Shown: positions 1-10,500, counted from the stretch's first letter. The stretch is DNA of 64,000 nucleotides from Tilletia caries (GCA_032718865.1 JALUTQ010000040.1:1-64000); one strand, 5' to 3'. Notes: generated by a model from the sequence alone, not told the origin. Program-made: numbers and translations.

Positions 1-157
1 GAGACTTATTCAACCGTAAGAACAAAGAGACCATAGAAAGGTTTAAGGATAACATTGTTAACTCTTAACTTAAGAAAGTACCATATGGATACTATAAACT
101 TAGTAGGAATGTAGTATATGAGTGCTTGAGGGTAAGTAGTTTAACAAATTCGGCGGG

Positions 158-230
158 GACTATGGACCAGTGGTAGGAAGTTTGATTCCTGTATCACTCC
201 AAGTCCCTTGTTCGAATCCGCGTATGGTCG
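158..230 (+). other. tRNA-like segment with A-box and B-box motifs
   Basis: A 73-nt segment starts with GACTATG and ends with TATGGTC, which can pair as a 7-bp acceptor-like stem with wobbles. TGGACCAGTGG resembles an A box and GTTCGAATCC is a near-perfect B box. Runs of T follow within 10 nt, as at a Pol III terminator. The T-stem pairs only 3 of 5 positions and I could not build a good anticodon arm, so this is not a functional tRNA gene. It could be a tRNA-derived internal promoter or a chance match. Confidence 0.3.
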
Positions 231-1131
231 TCAATTTTTTTCGCCGATTTTTTTCGACGATTTTTGGCATTATTTTTCCCGCAGTCCCCTTAGTGGGTCG
301 GTCTGACGGGTATATCCTATTTAGGGAACGGCTTAGGCCTAGTAATGCCAAAAAAAATTGACATTTTTCAAAAGTAGAACACCGATGGCTAGTATAAGGT
401 TCCAGCACCTTATACATAGAGAAGTATCGTCTCGATTAACTAGTCTAGTACAAAGACAGTTCTAAGAGCGATCACCGGTTAGTAACTAGAAAGCCATACA
501 CAATCTGATTTGTACTTTCTGTGAATCCATTTATGACTTAGAGTTACAAATGGAGAATGAACGATGACGCCATCCTATATGGGACCATCGACATAGACAG
601 AAAGACAAAAAAAGAAGAAACAAACCTCTCTGAGACCTATATCCCCACATCTCGGCTACCTGAGACTTATGACAGATCACCGACTTAGCCCCGAAAGACC
701 CCCAATTTGGTTGAGGTCCCCACACCCCCAAATTTGGCTGTGGTAATCGGCTATCCGTCGGTCTCCTGATTAAGACCCAGCACTGCCACGTCAGTACTCG
801 AATGAGAACCCCCCTGAAAAGGGAGCTAGGACCCATCGGCTGACACCGAGATGAAAGGTCATACGGATCATTCTGAGAAAAAGGGTACTTCGATCCAAAG
901 GCCGAGGGCACTTAATTTGGGGCACCACCCCAAAGCCACAACGCCACATCGAAATTTGAGGGACTCCCCCAAATTAGTTACCCTTCTTTCTTCTGTTGGG
1001 ACAAGTTCACTTAGTTTTTCTGGGGCGCGATGCGTCTTCGGAACATCGTAGAACCCCGTAGAAAGCGCACCTTGACAGGGATGCCCAACAGAAATCAGAG
1101 AAGTCCCCGTAGGGGATCCAAAAGGTATAAA

Positions 1132-1190
1132 GACGACGCCTGAAGAGTCCAGTTTGAGGACGAAACAGTAAGCGCACCTGTAGCCACGTC
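1132..1190 (+). ncRNA. hammerhead ribozyme (distal PLE copy)
   Basis: All core elements are present in order. Stem I 5' strand is GACGACGC (1132-1139) and the core CTGAAGA follows (1140-1146). Stem II GTCC/GGAC encloses a 7-nt loop (1147-1161), then GAA (1162-1164). Stem III ACAG/CTGT spans 1165-1181, H17 is A at 1182, and the stem I 3' strand GCCACGTC (1183-1190) pairs 6 of 8 with an AC/CA internal loop. Predicted cleavage is after 1182. Hammerheads are a known feature of PLE terminal regions. Confidence 0.88.
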
Positions 1191-1393
1191 TTACTCGCCA
1201 TCCTCGACTCCTCTTCAAGTCTCCCTCAAGTTGTCACTTCACTTCTTACTTTCACCCTACTCCACCTCGACAACACCTTTTACGATGAGTACTGTAGTTC
1301 CCCCCTTCTCCTACTCCTCTCTCCTCTCCCTTCCCCCACATCCCTCCCCCCACGCCTGGAGCGCAAGCTCTACGTGACCAATCTGGCACGGCC

Positions 1394-2716
1394 ATGGACG
1401 TCGAAGGACTCCATGGTGGCTCAGGCGGTCAGACTACCATCAAGGTATCTGACAAGCAGTATCCCTCGGGACCTGCTTCAGCTAAGCTGAGCCTGCCCGA
1501 CCTTGAGAATATCACGAGAGAGCACCTCGCAAGAGCGTCCTCCGTGTATTCAAAATACTTCAAGGCCAGGGAAAACTTGGCTGCGTTGGAACGTGCAAAG
1601 GCCCTAGGCCCAGACCACTTCCCTCCTGCCATTAAAGGCACAGTGCACTCTCCTCCTCTCCAGATTAGTAAGGAAGCTTTGGAGTCAAACCCAGATGCTT
1701 TCCGAGCTCTTCAGGAAAGGATGGCTGAGAAGAAGGAAGAATGCTTGAGGTTCTACCTCAACATTCTGATCGATGCTAGGAAGACGGAAGTCGACCAGCT
1801 GGTCATTGAGGGCAATACTCAGGCCCTCCTCCTAAACCTTCGTAGTGCACTGGAAGCCAAAGCTGAGGCTCTGAAGGATCATGTTGGATCAGACATTCCC
1901 CTCGTCAGAGGTAAAGTGGAGGTCCTCATGACAACCTTTGCTAAAGATCTCGATAAACTTTACCTTCAAGCGGCTAACAAGTCACTTAAGGAAAAAAAGA
2001 ATTTAAAGAATCTAAGCAACAGAAAGCCTATGAAGCTCAGCTTGCACTCCAAGAAAAAAAGGTAAATCGCTGCAACAAGCAGTTGGTGAACTGGTCAAGG
2101 AGTCGCTCGCTAAAGGCACTTCGAAAAGCAAAGCACCGGCCCAGCCATTCAAAGGCAAGGGAAAAAGGTAAAGCAAAATCGAGTGTCCACAAAGGGAAGA
2201 AGCCAGACAACAAAAAAAAGCTAAAGGTTCAAAAGACCAAGGCTAAGTCTAAGGCCCCCCGGCAAAAAAAAGAACAAGTCCAAAGTCCCTAAGGGCAACT
2301 GGTCAGTACCTTCTAACTTTGATATAGCAAAGATAAGTACTTACCCAGTAGAATTCTTTACTGCCTCCCTTTCAGAACGAACGCTGTTCCTCGCAAGACA
2401 TTCCTCACTGGAATATATCGACTCAAGATCCTTCAACGATCAAGTCCATAACCTTTCGAAGACACCGGTCCCACACCCTGTACAGAGAATTATCTCTTAC
2501 AATATGAAATTCATTCCCACTCCTAACCCAAAGGAAGAACTTTGGAAGAATTCATATGGGGACTTCGTTCGAAGACTAAGATGGAAATGGGCTTACCGTA
2601 AGAATCAATACAAGAAAGAATTTAACCCTAAATTCCATATTGTATCTAACACGGAAGCACCTAAGGGCAATGCTAAATTTGAAAAAAAGGAATTAGCAAA
2701 GGCTATGCCATCTTAG
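1394..2716 (+). CDS. N-terminal part of the PLE ORF, split by frame changes at A-runs
   Basis: The first ATG (1394) opens about 200 residues rich in charged, coiled-coil-like sequence. The reading then has to drop back one base at three identical GAAAAAAAG strings (1991-1999, 2053-2061, 2681-2689) to keep protein-like sequence. A lysine-rich linker at about 2160-2275 also needs changes in an A5 or C6 run. Frame 2 from about 2261 (including the ATG at 2504) carries residues such as NWSVPSNF and VEFFTASLSERTLF, leading into the RT. I infer one original ORF from 1394 to 4278. The breaks are either homopolymer indels, assembly errors, or frameshift sites. The N-terminal half has no domain I recognise. 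Confidence 0.6.
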
Positions 2717-2724
2717 AATCTTTA

Positions 2725-4278
2725 ATGAGTAAGAAACTCACTCGGCCTAACCCACCGATCCATGCCATAAAGACCCTGGACATCTTCTTAAGAGAAGAGT
2801 CCTTACTAATTCTACCTACAGATAAGAATATGGGTATGGCAATCGTACCGGTCGAGTGGTACTATAAAGAAGCCTTAAGACAACTGACCGACAAGGCAGT
2901 TTACAAGGAAGTGGAAGAACCAGATTGGTTAGATGACAGAAGATGGATCAAGGAAACCATTTACAAACTTGGAGGGTCCTTGACCCTTCAGGAACGTAAG
3001 TGGCTACTTGTGAGATCCGATGTAGAATCATCCCTTCCTTACTTTAAGTTACTTCCTAAAGTACATAAGAGTCCTGTCCTAGGAAGACCTATAGTGCCTA
3101 GCTTTAATACATTCTATACGAATGCATCAATCTGGGTTGCAGAAAAAAAACTTAAGGTCATAGTCAAGGACTACCCTTGGATCCTTAAGGACACGACTAC
3201 CTTCTTACAAACCCTGCCAATGAGATATACTTCCATTGGATCTCCAGACCCTGAAGAGGACATCTGGCTGATTTCAGGAGACGTTGAAGCAATGTACCCT
3301 AGCATCCCTACAGACTGGGGTCTAGAATGCATGGCAAATATACTTAAACGCTCCTCTCTGCCTATAGAGACCATAACTCTAGTACTAAAATTACTAGAAA
3401 AGATTCTTCGTAATAACTACTTTACCTTTATGGGAAAGTACTACCTACAAGTTAAAGGCACAGCCATGGGCACCTCGTGTGCTCCCATGTATGCCAACTT
3501 GGTTATGGCAGAAGCCGAGTATACTGGGACATCTCAGACTAACTCGGGACAGGGACAGAACATAAAGTACTATGGCAGGTATCTTGATGACATCTTTGTG
3601 GTAGTCAGAGGCAACAAAGACTCTCCACAAAACTTCATCGATAACTTTGAAAGCGAGCATAGTAACTTTAAGTTCACCTGGAATGTTTCAAAAAGCTCAA
3701 TGACCTTCTTAGATGTTGAAGTCGTAACTGCTAAAGTTAAAGACAACATTCAACTCCTAACAAAGACATATCAAAAGCCCATGAATGCATACCAGTATAT
3801 ACCATGGTCCTCGTATCATCCACTACATGTTAAGAAAGCATGGATAAAAGCTGAACTGCTACGACATGTAAGGAACTGCTCAGAATTGAACAGCTTCTTA
3901 GAGATACGGAAAAAAAAGTTCTATCTTAGACTGCGTGCACGAGGTTACCCTCACGGGTTCCTCAACAAAGTCTTCCTAACGGTCGATTATCAGAACACTC
4001 GTGCATTCACCTTAACAGGGAAGACAGAGTGTACTCCAACTGAGAAAGACAAGGTTGAAACTCTCATCTTTAAGAGTACATATAATCCCTTATGGGAAGG
4101 TACTAACATGAAGACAGTATGGGATGCTATTCTAACGACTTGGGAAAGTCTAGAATTTCTTCCAACTAACACTAGAGTCATACATAGCCAAAGTAAACCT
4201 CCCGCTCTAGGAGACTTATTCAACCGTAAGAACAAAGAGACCATAGAAAGGTTTAAGGATAACATTGTTAACTCTTAA
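2725..4278 (+). CDS. Penelope-type reverse transcriptase
   Basis: The ORF is 517 residues from the ATG at 2725, but the same frame is open from 2683 and probably continues from the upstream frames, so the ATG is not a trusted start. Motifs in order: KVHKSPVLGRPIVPS (PLE motif 2), SGDVEAMYPSIP (motif A, catalytic Asp), GTAMGTSCAPMYANL (motif B) and YGRYLDDIF (motif C, YLDD at 3580-3591). The C-terminal stretch TRVIHSQSKPPALGDLF matches the region that normally joins RT to endonuclease in PLEs, and the ORF ends shortly afterwards, so the GIY-YIG nuclease is absent. The enzyme would copy element RNA onto existing 3' ends, such as telomere overhangs. The A8 runs near 3143 and 3910 are in frame. 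Confidence 0.93.
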   Translation: MSKKLTRPNPPIHAIKTLDIFLREESLLILPTDKNMGMAIVPVEWYYKEALRQLTDKAVYKEVEEPDWLDDRRWIKETIYKLGGSLTLQERKWLLVRSDVESSLPYFKLLPKVHKSPVLGRPIVPSFNTFYTNASIWVAEKKLKVIVKDYPWILKDTTTFLQTLPMRYTSIGSPDPEEDIWLISGDVEAMYPSIPTDWGLECMANILKRSSLPIETITLVLKLLEKILRNNYFTFMGKYYLQVKGTAMGTSCAPMYANLVMAEAEYTGTSQTNSGQGQNIKYYGRYLDDIFVVVRGNKDSPQNFIDNFESEHSNFKFTWNVSKSSMTFLDVEVVTAKVKDNIQLLTKTYQKPMNAYQYIPWSSYHPLHVKKAWIKAELLRHVRNCSELNSFLEIRKKKFYLRLRARGYPHGFLNKVFLTVDYQNTRAFTLTGKTECTPTEKDKVETLIFKSTYNPLWEGTNMKTVWDAILTTWESLEFLPTNTRVIHSQSKPPALGDLFNRKNKETIERFKDNIVNS

Positions 4279-4367
4279 CTTAAGAAAGTACCATATGGAT
4301 ACTATAAACTTAGTAGGAATGTAGTATATGAGTGCTTGAGGGTAAGTAGTTTAACAAATTCGGCGGG

Positions 4368-4440
4368 GACTATGGACCAGTGGTAGGAAGTTTGATTCCT
4401 GTATCACTCCAAGTCCCTTGTTCGAATCCGCGTATGGTCG
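4368..4440 (+). other. tRNA-like segment, proximal PLE copy
   Basis: This is identical to 158-230, 90 nt after the RT stop codon. The oligo-T runs behind it are shorter or longer than in the other copy. The same weak tRNA-like pairing applies. Confidence 0.3.
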
Positions 4441-5338
4441 TCAATTTTTCGCCGATTTTTTCGACGATTTTTTGGCATTATTTTCCCGCAGTCCCCTTAG
4501 TGGGTCGGTCTGACGGGTATATCCTATTTAGGGAACGGCTTAGGCCTAGTAATGCCAAAAAAAATTGACATTTTTCAAAAGTAGAACACCGATGGCTAGT
4601 ATAAGGTTCCAGCACCTTATACATAGAGAAGTATCGTCTCGATTAACTAGTCTAGTACAAAGACAGTTCTAAGAGCGATCACCGGTTAGTAACTAGAAAG
4701 CCATACACAATCTGATTTGTACTTTCTGTGAATCCATTTATGACTTAGAGTTACAAATGGAGAATGAACGATGACGCCATCCTATATGGGACCATCGACA
4801 TAGACAGAAAGACAAAAAGAAGAAACAAACCTCTCTGAGACCTATATCCCCACATCTCGGCTACCTGAGACTTATGACAGATCACCGACTTAGCCCCGAA
4901 AGAACCCCCAATTTGGTTGAGGTCCCCACACCCCCAAATTTGGCTGTGGTAATCGGCTATCCGTCGGTCTCCTGATTAAGACCCAGCACTGCCACGTCAG
5001 TACTCGAATGAGAACCCCCCTGAAAAGGGAGCTAGGACCCATCGGCTGACACCGAGATGAAAGGTCATACGGATCATTCTGAGAAAAAGGGTACTTCGAT
5101 CCAAAGGCCGAGGGCACTTAATTTGGGGCACCACCCCAAAGCCACAACGCCACATCGAAATTTGAGGGACTCCCCCAAATTAGTTACCCTTCTTTCTTCT
5201 GTTGGGACAAGTTCACTTAGTTTTTCTGGGGCGCGATGCGTCTTCGGAACATCGTAGAACCCCGTAGAAAGCGCACCTTGACAGGGATGCCCAACAGAAA
5301 TCAGAGAAGTCCCCGTAGGGGATCCAAAAAGGTATAAA

Positions 5339-5397
5339 GACGACGCCTGAAGAGTCCAGTTTGAGGACGAAACAGTAAGCGCACCTGTAGCCACGTC
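5339..5397 (+). ncRNA. hammerhead ribozyme (proximal PLE copy)
   Basis: Same sequence and fold as 1132-1190: core CTGAAGA at 5347-5353, stem II GTCC/GGAC, GAA, stem III ACAG/CTGU, predicted cleavage between 5389 and 5390. The distance to the other cleavage site is 4,207 nt, one element unit. Confidence 0.88.
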
Positions 5398-5460
5398 TTA
5401 CTCGCCATCCTCGACTCCTCTTCAAGTCTCCCTCAAGTTGTCACTTCACTTCTTACTTTC

Positions 5461-5550
5461 ACCCTAACCCTAACCCTAACCCTAACCCTAACCCTAACCC
5501 TAACCCTAACCCTAACCCCTAACCCTAACCCTAACCCTAACCCCTAACCC
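5461..5550 (+). repeat. telomere repeat tract (CCCTAA)n
   Basis: About 14 units of CCCTAA, with a few CCCCTAA variants near the right end, make up this 90-bp tract. The C-rich strand is on top, as expected for a left chromosome end. It lies between the PLE 3' end and the 5' end of a LINE, so it is internal to the assembled sequence rather than the physical end. Confidence 0.97.
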
Positions 5551-5650
5551 AGCAACCAAAGTCCCCCTCTCTTCAAGCCCTGCCCCTACTCAACGCAGTG
5601 ACTCCACGACTTCGTCGTCCCACCTCCCCGGTGGATCTCAAGACATCCTC

Positions 5651-7532
5651 ATGGACGAAGACCAGGATTTCATCGCTCCGGACTCTCAACCCGTCATCCT
5701 CAACTCTCAACTCCCTGACGAAGCAGCCACCCTGTCCCAGGAGGTCGCTGGCCTTGGCCCCCCTAGCTCTTCACCCGTGGATCGCTACCTCAACCGCCCC
5801 GCCGAAGGCGCTTACACCGAGGGGGACGATGACGACGCAGACTATACAGACAGCGACCAAGACGACACGTCGTCCTCCTCCTCCTCCAATGAGCCCGAGG
5901 CACCCCTCCCTCCCGCTCCGGCCCCCCAGGTCTCTCCTCCCAGCATCAACGGCCTGGAAGCCCTATCCTTCTACCGCTCGCGCAGGGGACGGCACCCCAT
6001 CTGCGACCCCTTCACCATTTGCGCCGCCGCCGGGGCCTACGGGGGTATCCCTCCGGGCGCTTGTCGATACTTCCTTCCGACATGGTGGAAGCACAACAAC
6101 GACGCCCACCTCCAATGGGCGGAGGACGCCTTTGAGGAGGCCCTCACTCAACGTTTCGCCACCTTCCCCATGCCGCGGGAGTTCACCACCTTCTTCCACA
6201 CTCAGGGCAGTGAGGCACGTCAGAAGGCCGTCGACGTCTACACGGCCCACACCGAGCTCCATCTGGCCCTCGTCGACTCTTCCCTGGTCCTCCCCGGTAA
6301 CGACTCATTCAGCCACGCCGTCCTCTCCCCCCCCAAGGCTGGGTTGGCTATCTCTCCACGGTACATACCCTGCCGGGTCCGTTTCGACGCCAAGACCACC
6401 GGCGATGAGGCCAAGGCTGCCCTCCTCCACACCTTCTCCAACGTTCAAACCGCTTACGTTGTTGAGGCCTGGGAACTTGTTCGGCGCCGCCCAAACGGCC
6501 TCGTCTTCAAACACGAGCTCATATTTCTCGTCATGGTACCCGTCCCGCCTCTTGGACCGCGCGCCCCAGACGCGCCTCCATACACGGGCATGGCTGATCC
6601 TGTCTCTGATCATCAACGCTCTGGGATCCCTGCCTTCGCCTTCCAAATTGGCACCGCCGGCGTCCAGATCGACTTCCCCTTCCGGCCCAAACACTGCTGG
6701 GGTTGCAAAGGTTTCTCGATCACGTTCCACCGCACGGAAATGTGTGTCAACGCGTCTGTCCCCTGTGGTCTGTGCCAGAAACGCGACCACACCGGCATTG
6801 CCTGCCCTCGGAAAACTTCGCACGCGAACCTTGGACTACTCCACCCCCCCCCCCCAACCGGCTCCAGTCCTCCCAAGCCATCTCTCCTTTCCCGAAGCAC
6901 CCGAGATCCTGGGTCCCGCCCCCGCGGCTCAGACCCAACACCACCACACCTCGGCGCCCGCTACCGTCCCACACGCAGCCCCCGGCGCACACCCACCCAC
7001 TTCGACGGACAACCCCTCCGCCTTCAGCTACGCTGCCTTCGTCCAGGGCACCCCCGGACCACACCCTGCCCCTACCACCTCACCCCCATCAGCGGAACCC
7101 CCTACACCCGTCCAATCAGCTCCCCAATCTTCAACCCCCACAACGACAAGCACTCGTCCCTCCGGGTCGAAGCCCCGAGGTAGCAAGCGACCCTCCTCCG
7201 CTGGCATGATGCCCTCCTCCTCTCTGCCTCGCGTCGCACTCTCCGGTGCTACTGCTTCCTCCTCCTCGGCGGGCACACACCCCCCCATCACGACACCTCG
7301 CTCTCCGGCCAAGAAAATGCCGAAGGGCAAGAAGAAGGCCACTGACGGGCTCGTTCAAACCTCGCTCACCTTCGCCCGTCCGGCCTCTTCTACCACTTTC
7401 TCGTTCACCAGCTCCACTGTCGCGTCCTCCTCTGCCACCACCTTGGAACCCACTACCCCTACCACCACTGCTACCACAGCTCCCTCCACCCCCTCCTCTG
7501 TCGCATCCAAGCGCTCTCGTATCATCCGATGA
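5651..7532 (+). CDS. LINE ORF1, gag-like zinc-knuckle protein
   Basis: ATG at 5651 opens an acidic, Ser/Pro-rich N-terminus, followed by a conserved-looking globular region and a Cys/His-rich zinc-binding region at about 6695-6810 (CWGCKG, then CGLCQKRDHTGIAC). After a C12 run at 6844-6855 the frame changes: reading on in frame 3 gives a Pro/Ser/Thr-rich tail with a basic patch (KKMPKGKKKATDG) and a stop at 7530-7532. Reading straight on in the first frame ends at 7183 with low-quality sequence, so I infer that the poly-C run is one base off, by mutation or miscall. Role: nucleic-acid binding and RNP formation in the LINE. Confidence 0.8.
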
Positions 7533-10500
7533 ATCCCCCCTGCTACCGCCTCACTATGCTCCACGATATCACTTTCACTCGTTCTGGCTGCTCATCGCTC
7601 TTCGTTGTCTCTCTCTCCTTCTCTACTCTCTCCTAATACTCCTATCCGCTGTTTCTTCTCGCCTCTCGGGCTTTCGTCCTCCCACTCATCTCCTCCTTGC
7701 CTCTGTCCCTCTTATCTCCGTCTCTATATCCGAATCTGATCAGCCTTTTCCTTTCACCTCATCTCCTGTCCCTTCTGTTCTTCCACCATCTACCCTGGAC
7801 AGTCTACATGTCGCCACACTCAACTGCGGCCCCGGTGGGCTTCGCGCCCGCCAACGAGAATTCGCCCCTGCTGCCCGCAACCTACTCGCCACGGCCGACA
7901 TCGTCTGCCTTCAGGAGAGCCGCGTCCGATCACCCATTTTCCCCGACCAACCTGACCTACTCCGCGCCTACCTCAGTACCCCTCTCCCGTCAACTACGCG
8001 CGCTCTTCTTACCAACGACTGCAGCATTTTCGTCCGGGGCACCTCCCTCGTCGTCGAGGGCTGGGACTTTGGAAAGCACTGGGCATACGTCCGCGTGAGT
8101 GTACCACCCCCCCCCCCCTCCTCCCTTGACTCTCGCCCCCTTCCACCACCCATCTGCTTCGGCGTCTTCTCAATCCACGGCCCCTTCACCCAGGCCGACT
8201 GGGCCCCTGTCCGGACGGCTGTCACCCACTTCCATCCTGACGCTACTCTGCCTTGCATATTTGGGGCCGACTGGAACTCCATTCCCGACCCTATTCTAGA
8301 CTCCTCCAATGCCCGCCCTACTGGGACTCCCTGGTCCACCCCTGCCAGTTTCCTATCCCCCCTGCAACTCACTGATACCTTTCGTTCCCTACACCCCACA
8401 GACCCCGGATGGACCTTCTTCCGAATCACTCGGGCTGCCGACGCCCCCATCCTCACCAGCGCTCGCCGACTTGACAGCATCCTATGCTCCGGACCCTTCA
8501 TCCCATCACTCCACACCTCCGCGTCCGTTTTCACATCCTCCGACCACCACGCGGTGTCCGCCTCCTTCGGCCACACCAATACTCTCTTAACACCCCCCGC
8601 CTCCTCCACCGACACGTCCATCAACAGGACCCTCACTTGGGCCCTCCACCCAGGCCTCTGGCAATCCGTCCCCTTCATACGTGATGTCCGTGCATTTGCG
8701 GCCCGCTATCACCCCACACACGACTCCCTCCCGCTTTCGCCCCTCCAGGCATGGAAGCTCCTCTCCATCGCGACCCAGGATCACTTTCAACGCTTATCGA
8801 TAGCCCATGGCGCCACCCAACGGCTATTGCTTGACGATCTCGCCTCCGTATCGGCAACGCTGGTCTCTCTCGACTGTCGCTCTCCTCCGGATATGCACGC
8901 TCTCCCCCCTCTACTGGCTCGCTTTCGCAAAGCCCTCGCCGCCCTTGACCTCGCCCTCACACTCCCCTACACCTCTCGACTAGCCGCCGCCGAGCTTCGC
9001 CTCTCCTCTTGGCTTTCCAAAGCCTCGGCCTCACCTCGCACCACGCCACTCCCAACCTTGGCATACGACGGTCGCCTTTGTGAGTCCTCCGACGACAAAC
9101 TCGCAGCAGTCTGCGCGTTCTACACGTCTCTCTACACACCACCGCCTCTCCCTCACACCTTCGAAACTGACTGTGCTCTCCTTTTCCACCATCAACTCTC
9201 CTCTCTCCCCATTACCCTCGCAGACCAGCTCTCAAGTCCTTTCACCACCGACGAGGTGGCAAACGCCCTCCGCCTCGCCAACCGCAGAGCCTCCCCCGGA
9301 CCCGATGGCCTGCCCTATCGCGTCTGGTCGGAGCTCCTTCCGATCGCAGGCCCCCTCCTAGCCTCTCTCGCCAACGCCCTCGGCGCGGGCGCTTCCCTAG
9401 AAGTCACCGCACGCACCATCCTCCTCCCCAAGACTGGAGACCTCTCCAATCTCGCCAACTACCGTCCGATCTCCATCAGCAATTCCTATGTACGTACCCT
9501 GGCCCGCATGCTCTCTGCTCGCCTACTCACAGTAACCTCCTTCCTTCTCCCTTGGAACCAGGCGGCTTTCCTCCCTGGTCGCCGCACCACCCTCGTATCA
9601 GGCCTGCTCCAAGGGCTCATCGACACCGCGGCGGCACCAGAGGCTCATCCGGCCGCGCCTTCCGCCTTCTTCGTGGTCTCTCTCGACCAACGCAAGGCCT
9701 ACGACCGCGTCCGGCACGAGTGGCTCTTTGCCTGCCTTCAGCGCCTTGGGATCCCCCCCCTTCTGCTTTTGCTCCTCTCCGCCCTCTACTCATCGGCCAC
9801 CACCCGCGTCTCTACCGCCGACGGTATGACCGCACCCATTCACTTCCTCTCAGGCGTTCTGCAGGGCGACCCTTCGTCCTGTATCGTCTACAATCTGACC
9901 CTGCAACCCTTCCTCGATCTCCTACGCGCCTGGGGAGTGGGCATAACGGTTCCAGGCCTCGGCTTCCTCACCTCTCTGGCCTTCGCCGACGACGTCCTTA
10001 TTTTCATCGACGCCTCCCGTCATGGTTTCCAACAATGGCACGCCCTCCAGTCCGCCCTCACCCTCTACGAGCGCGCCTCAAACGCTCAGATCAATATCAC
10101 TAAATCCTCCTTCTGGCTCGACGGTTCCCCCACCGATCGCATCGCCGCCTCCGCCCTGGCTGCCACCATCGCGTCCTACGGCCTCGCCAACCAGAACCAC
10201 CGCGCCTTCCTCACTCACCTGGGACACCCCATCACCCTGTGGCCCAGGCCTCCCACGGACGCTCTCGTCGCCCGCCTTGCGGCTATCCGCACTCGCGCAC
10301 TTTGCTTTCCCACCATCGGAGTAAGTGTCCTGAGTCGCATACAGAAGTCTAAACAGTTTCTAACATCCCGCCTCTGGCACTCCATCTCTCTGGGCGGGCT
10401 ACCTCACGATTTCAACGACCTCTACTTCGAGGCTCTCAACCCTTACCTCTTCGCTCCCACCAAGCCGTACATCTCCCGGGACGATCTCACGCGCCCTCGA

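Larger units (their letters stand above)
1..1259 (+). mobile_element. Penelope-like retroelement, 3' part of the distal copy
   Basis: This stretch is nearly identical to 4211-5464, so it is the 3' portion of a second PLE copy whose 5' part lies outside the window. It begins inside the last codons of the reverse transcriptase ORF (stop near 66-68) and contains the whole 3' untranslated region, including a tRNA-like segment and a hammerhead ribozyme. It ends in CACCCTA, a scrap of telomere repeat, and the next copy begins at about 1260. Most differences from the second copy are lengths of T, A or C runs. The head-to-tail arrangement and the telomeric scrap at the junction match what is known for endonuclease-deficient PLEs (the Athena and Coprina groups). 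Confidence 0.85.
1260..5464 (+). mobile_element. Penelope-like retroelement, proximal copy, endonuclease-deficient
   Basis: This is a complete-looking PLE unit of about 4.2 kb. It has a 5' leader, a long ORF interrupted at A-runs (from 1394), a reverse transcriptase (2725-4278), a 3' untranslated region with tRNA-like segment and hammerhead ribozyme, and then CCCTAA repeats. No GIY-YIG domain follows the RT: the ORF stops about 60 codons after the RT-C region. The element's 3' end lies against the C-rich telomere strand, which is the product expected if the G-rich 3' overhang primed reverse transcription of the element RNA. That matches the telomere-associated Athena/Coprina PLEs (Gladyshev and Arkhipova). 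Near identity of the two copies' 3' regions suggests recent addition. Confidence 0.88.

Noticed and set aside
158..230. A functional tRNA gene
   Set aside because: The T-stem is poorly paired and no anticodon arm of normal geometry can be formed.
1132..1190. Possibility that the hammerhead is a chance match
   Set aside because: All conserved core bases and three stems occur in the right order, in both copies, in an element group known to carry hammerheads.
531..1218. Minus-strand ORFs in the PLE 3' untranslated region
   Set aside because: They overlap the ribozyme, show no family features, and recur only because the region is duplicated.
5598..7532. A 644-codon frame starting at 5598 as the true ORF1
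   Set aside because: Its first two thirds are Pro/Ser/Thr shadow sequence; the zinc motif is in the frame starting at 5651. Only the part after the C12 run is real.
7968..8678. 236-codon minus-strand ORF in the LINE
   Set aside because: Shadow of the endonuclease frame in GC-rich sequence.
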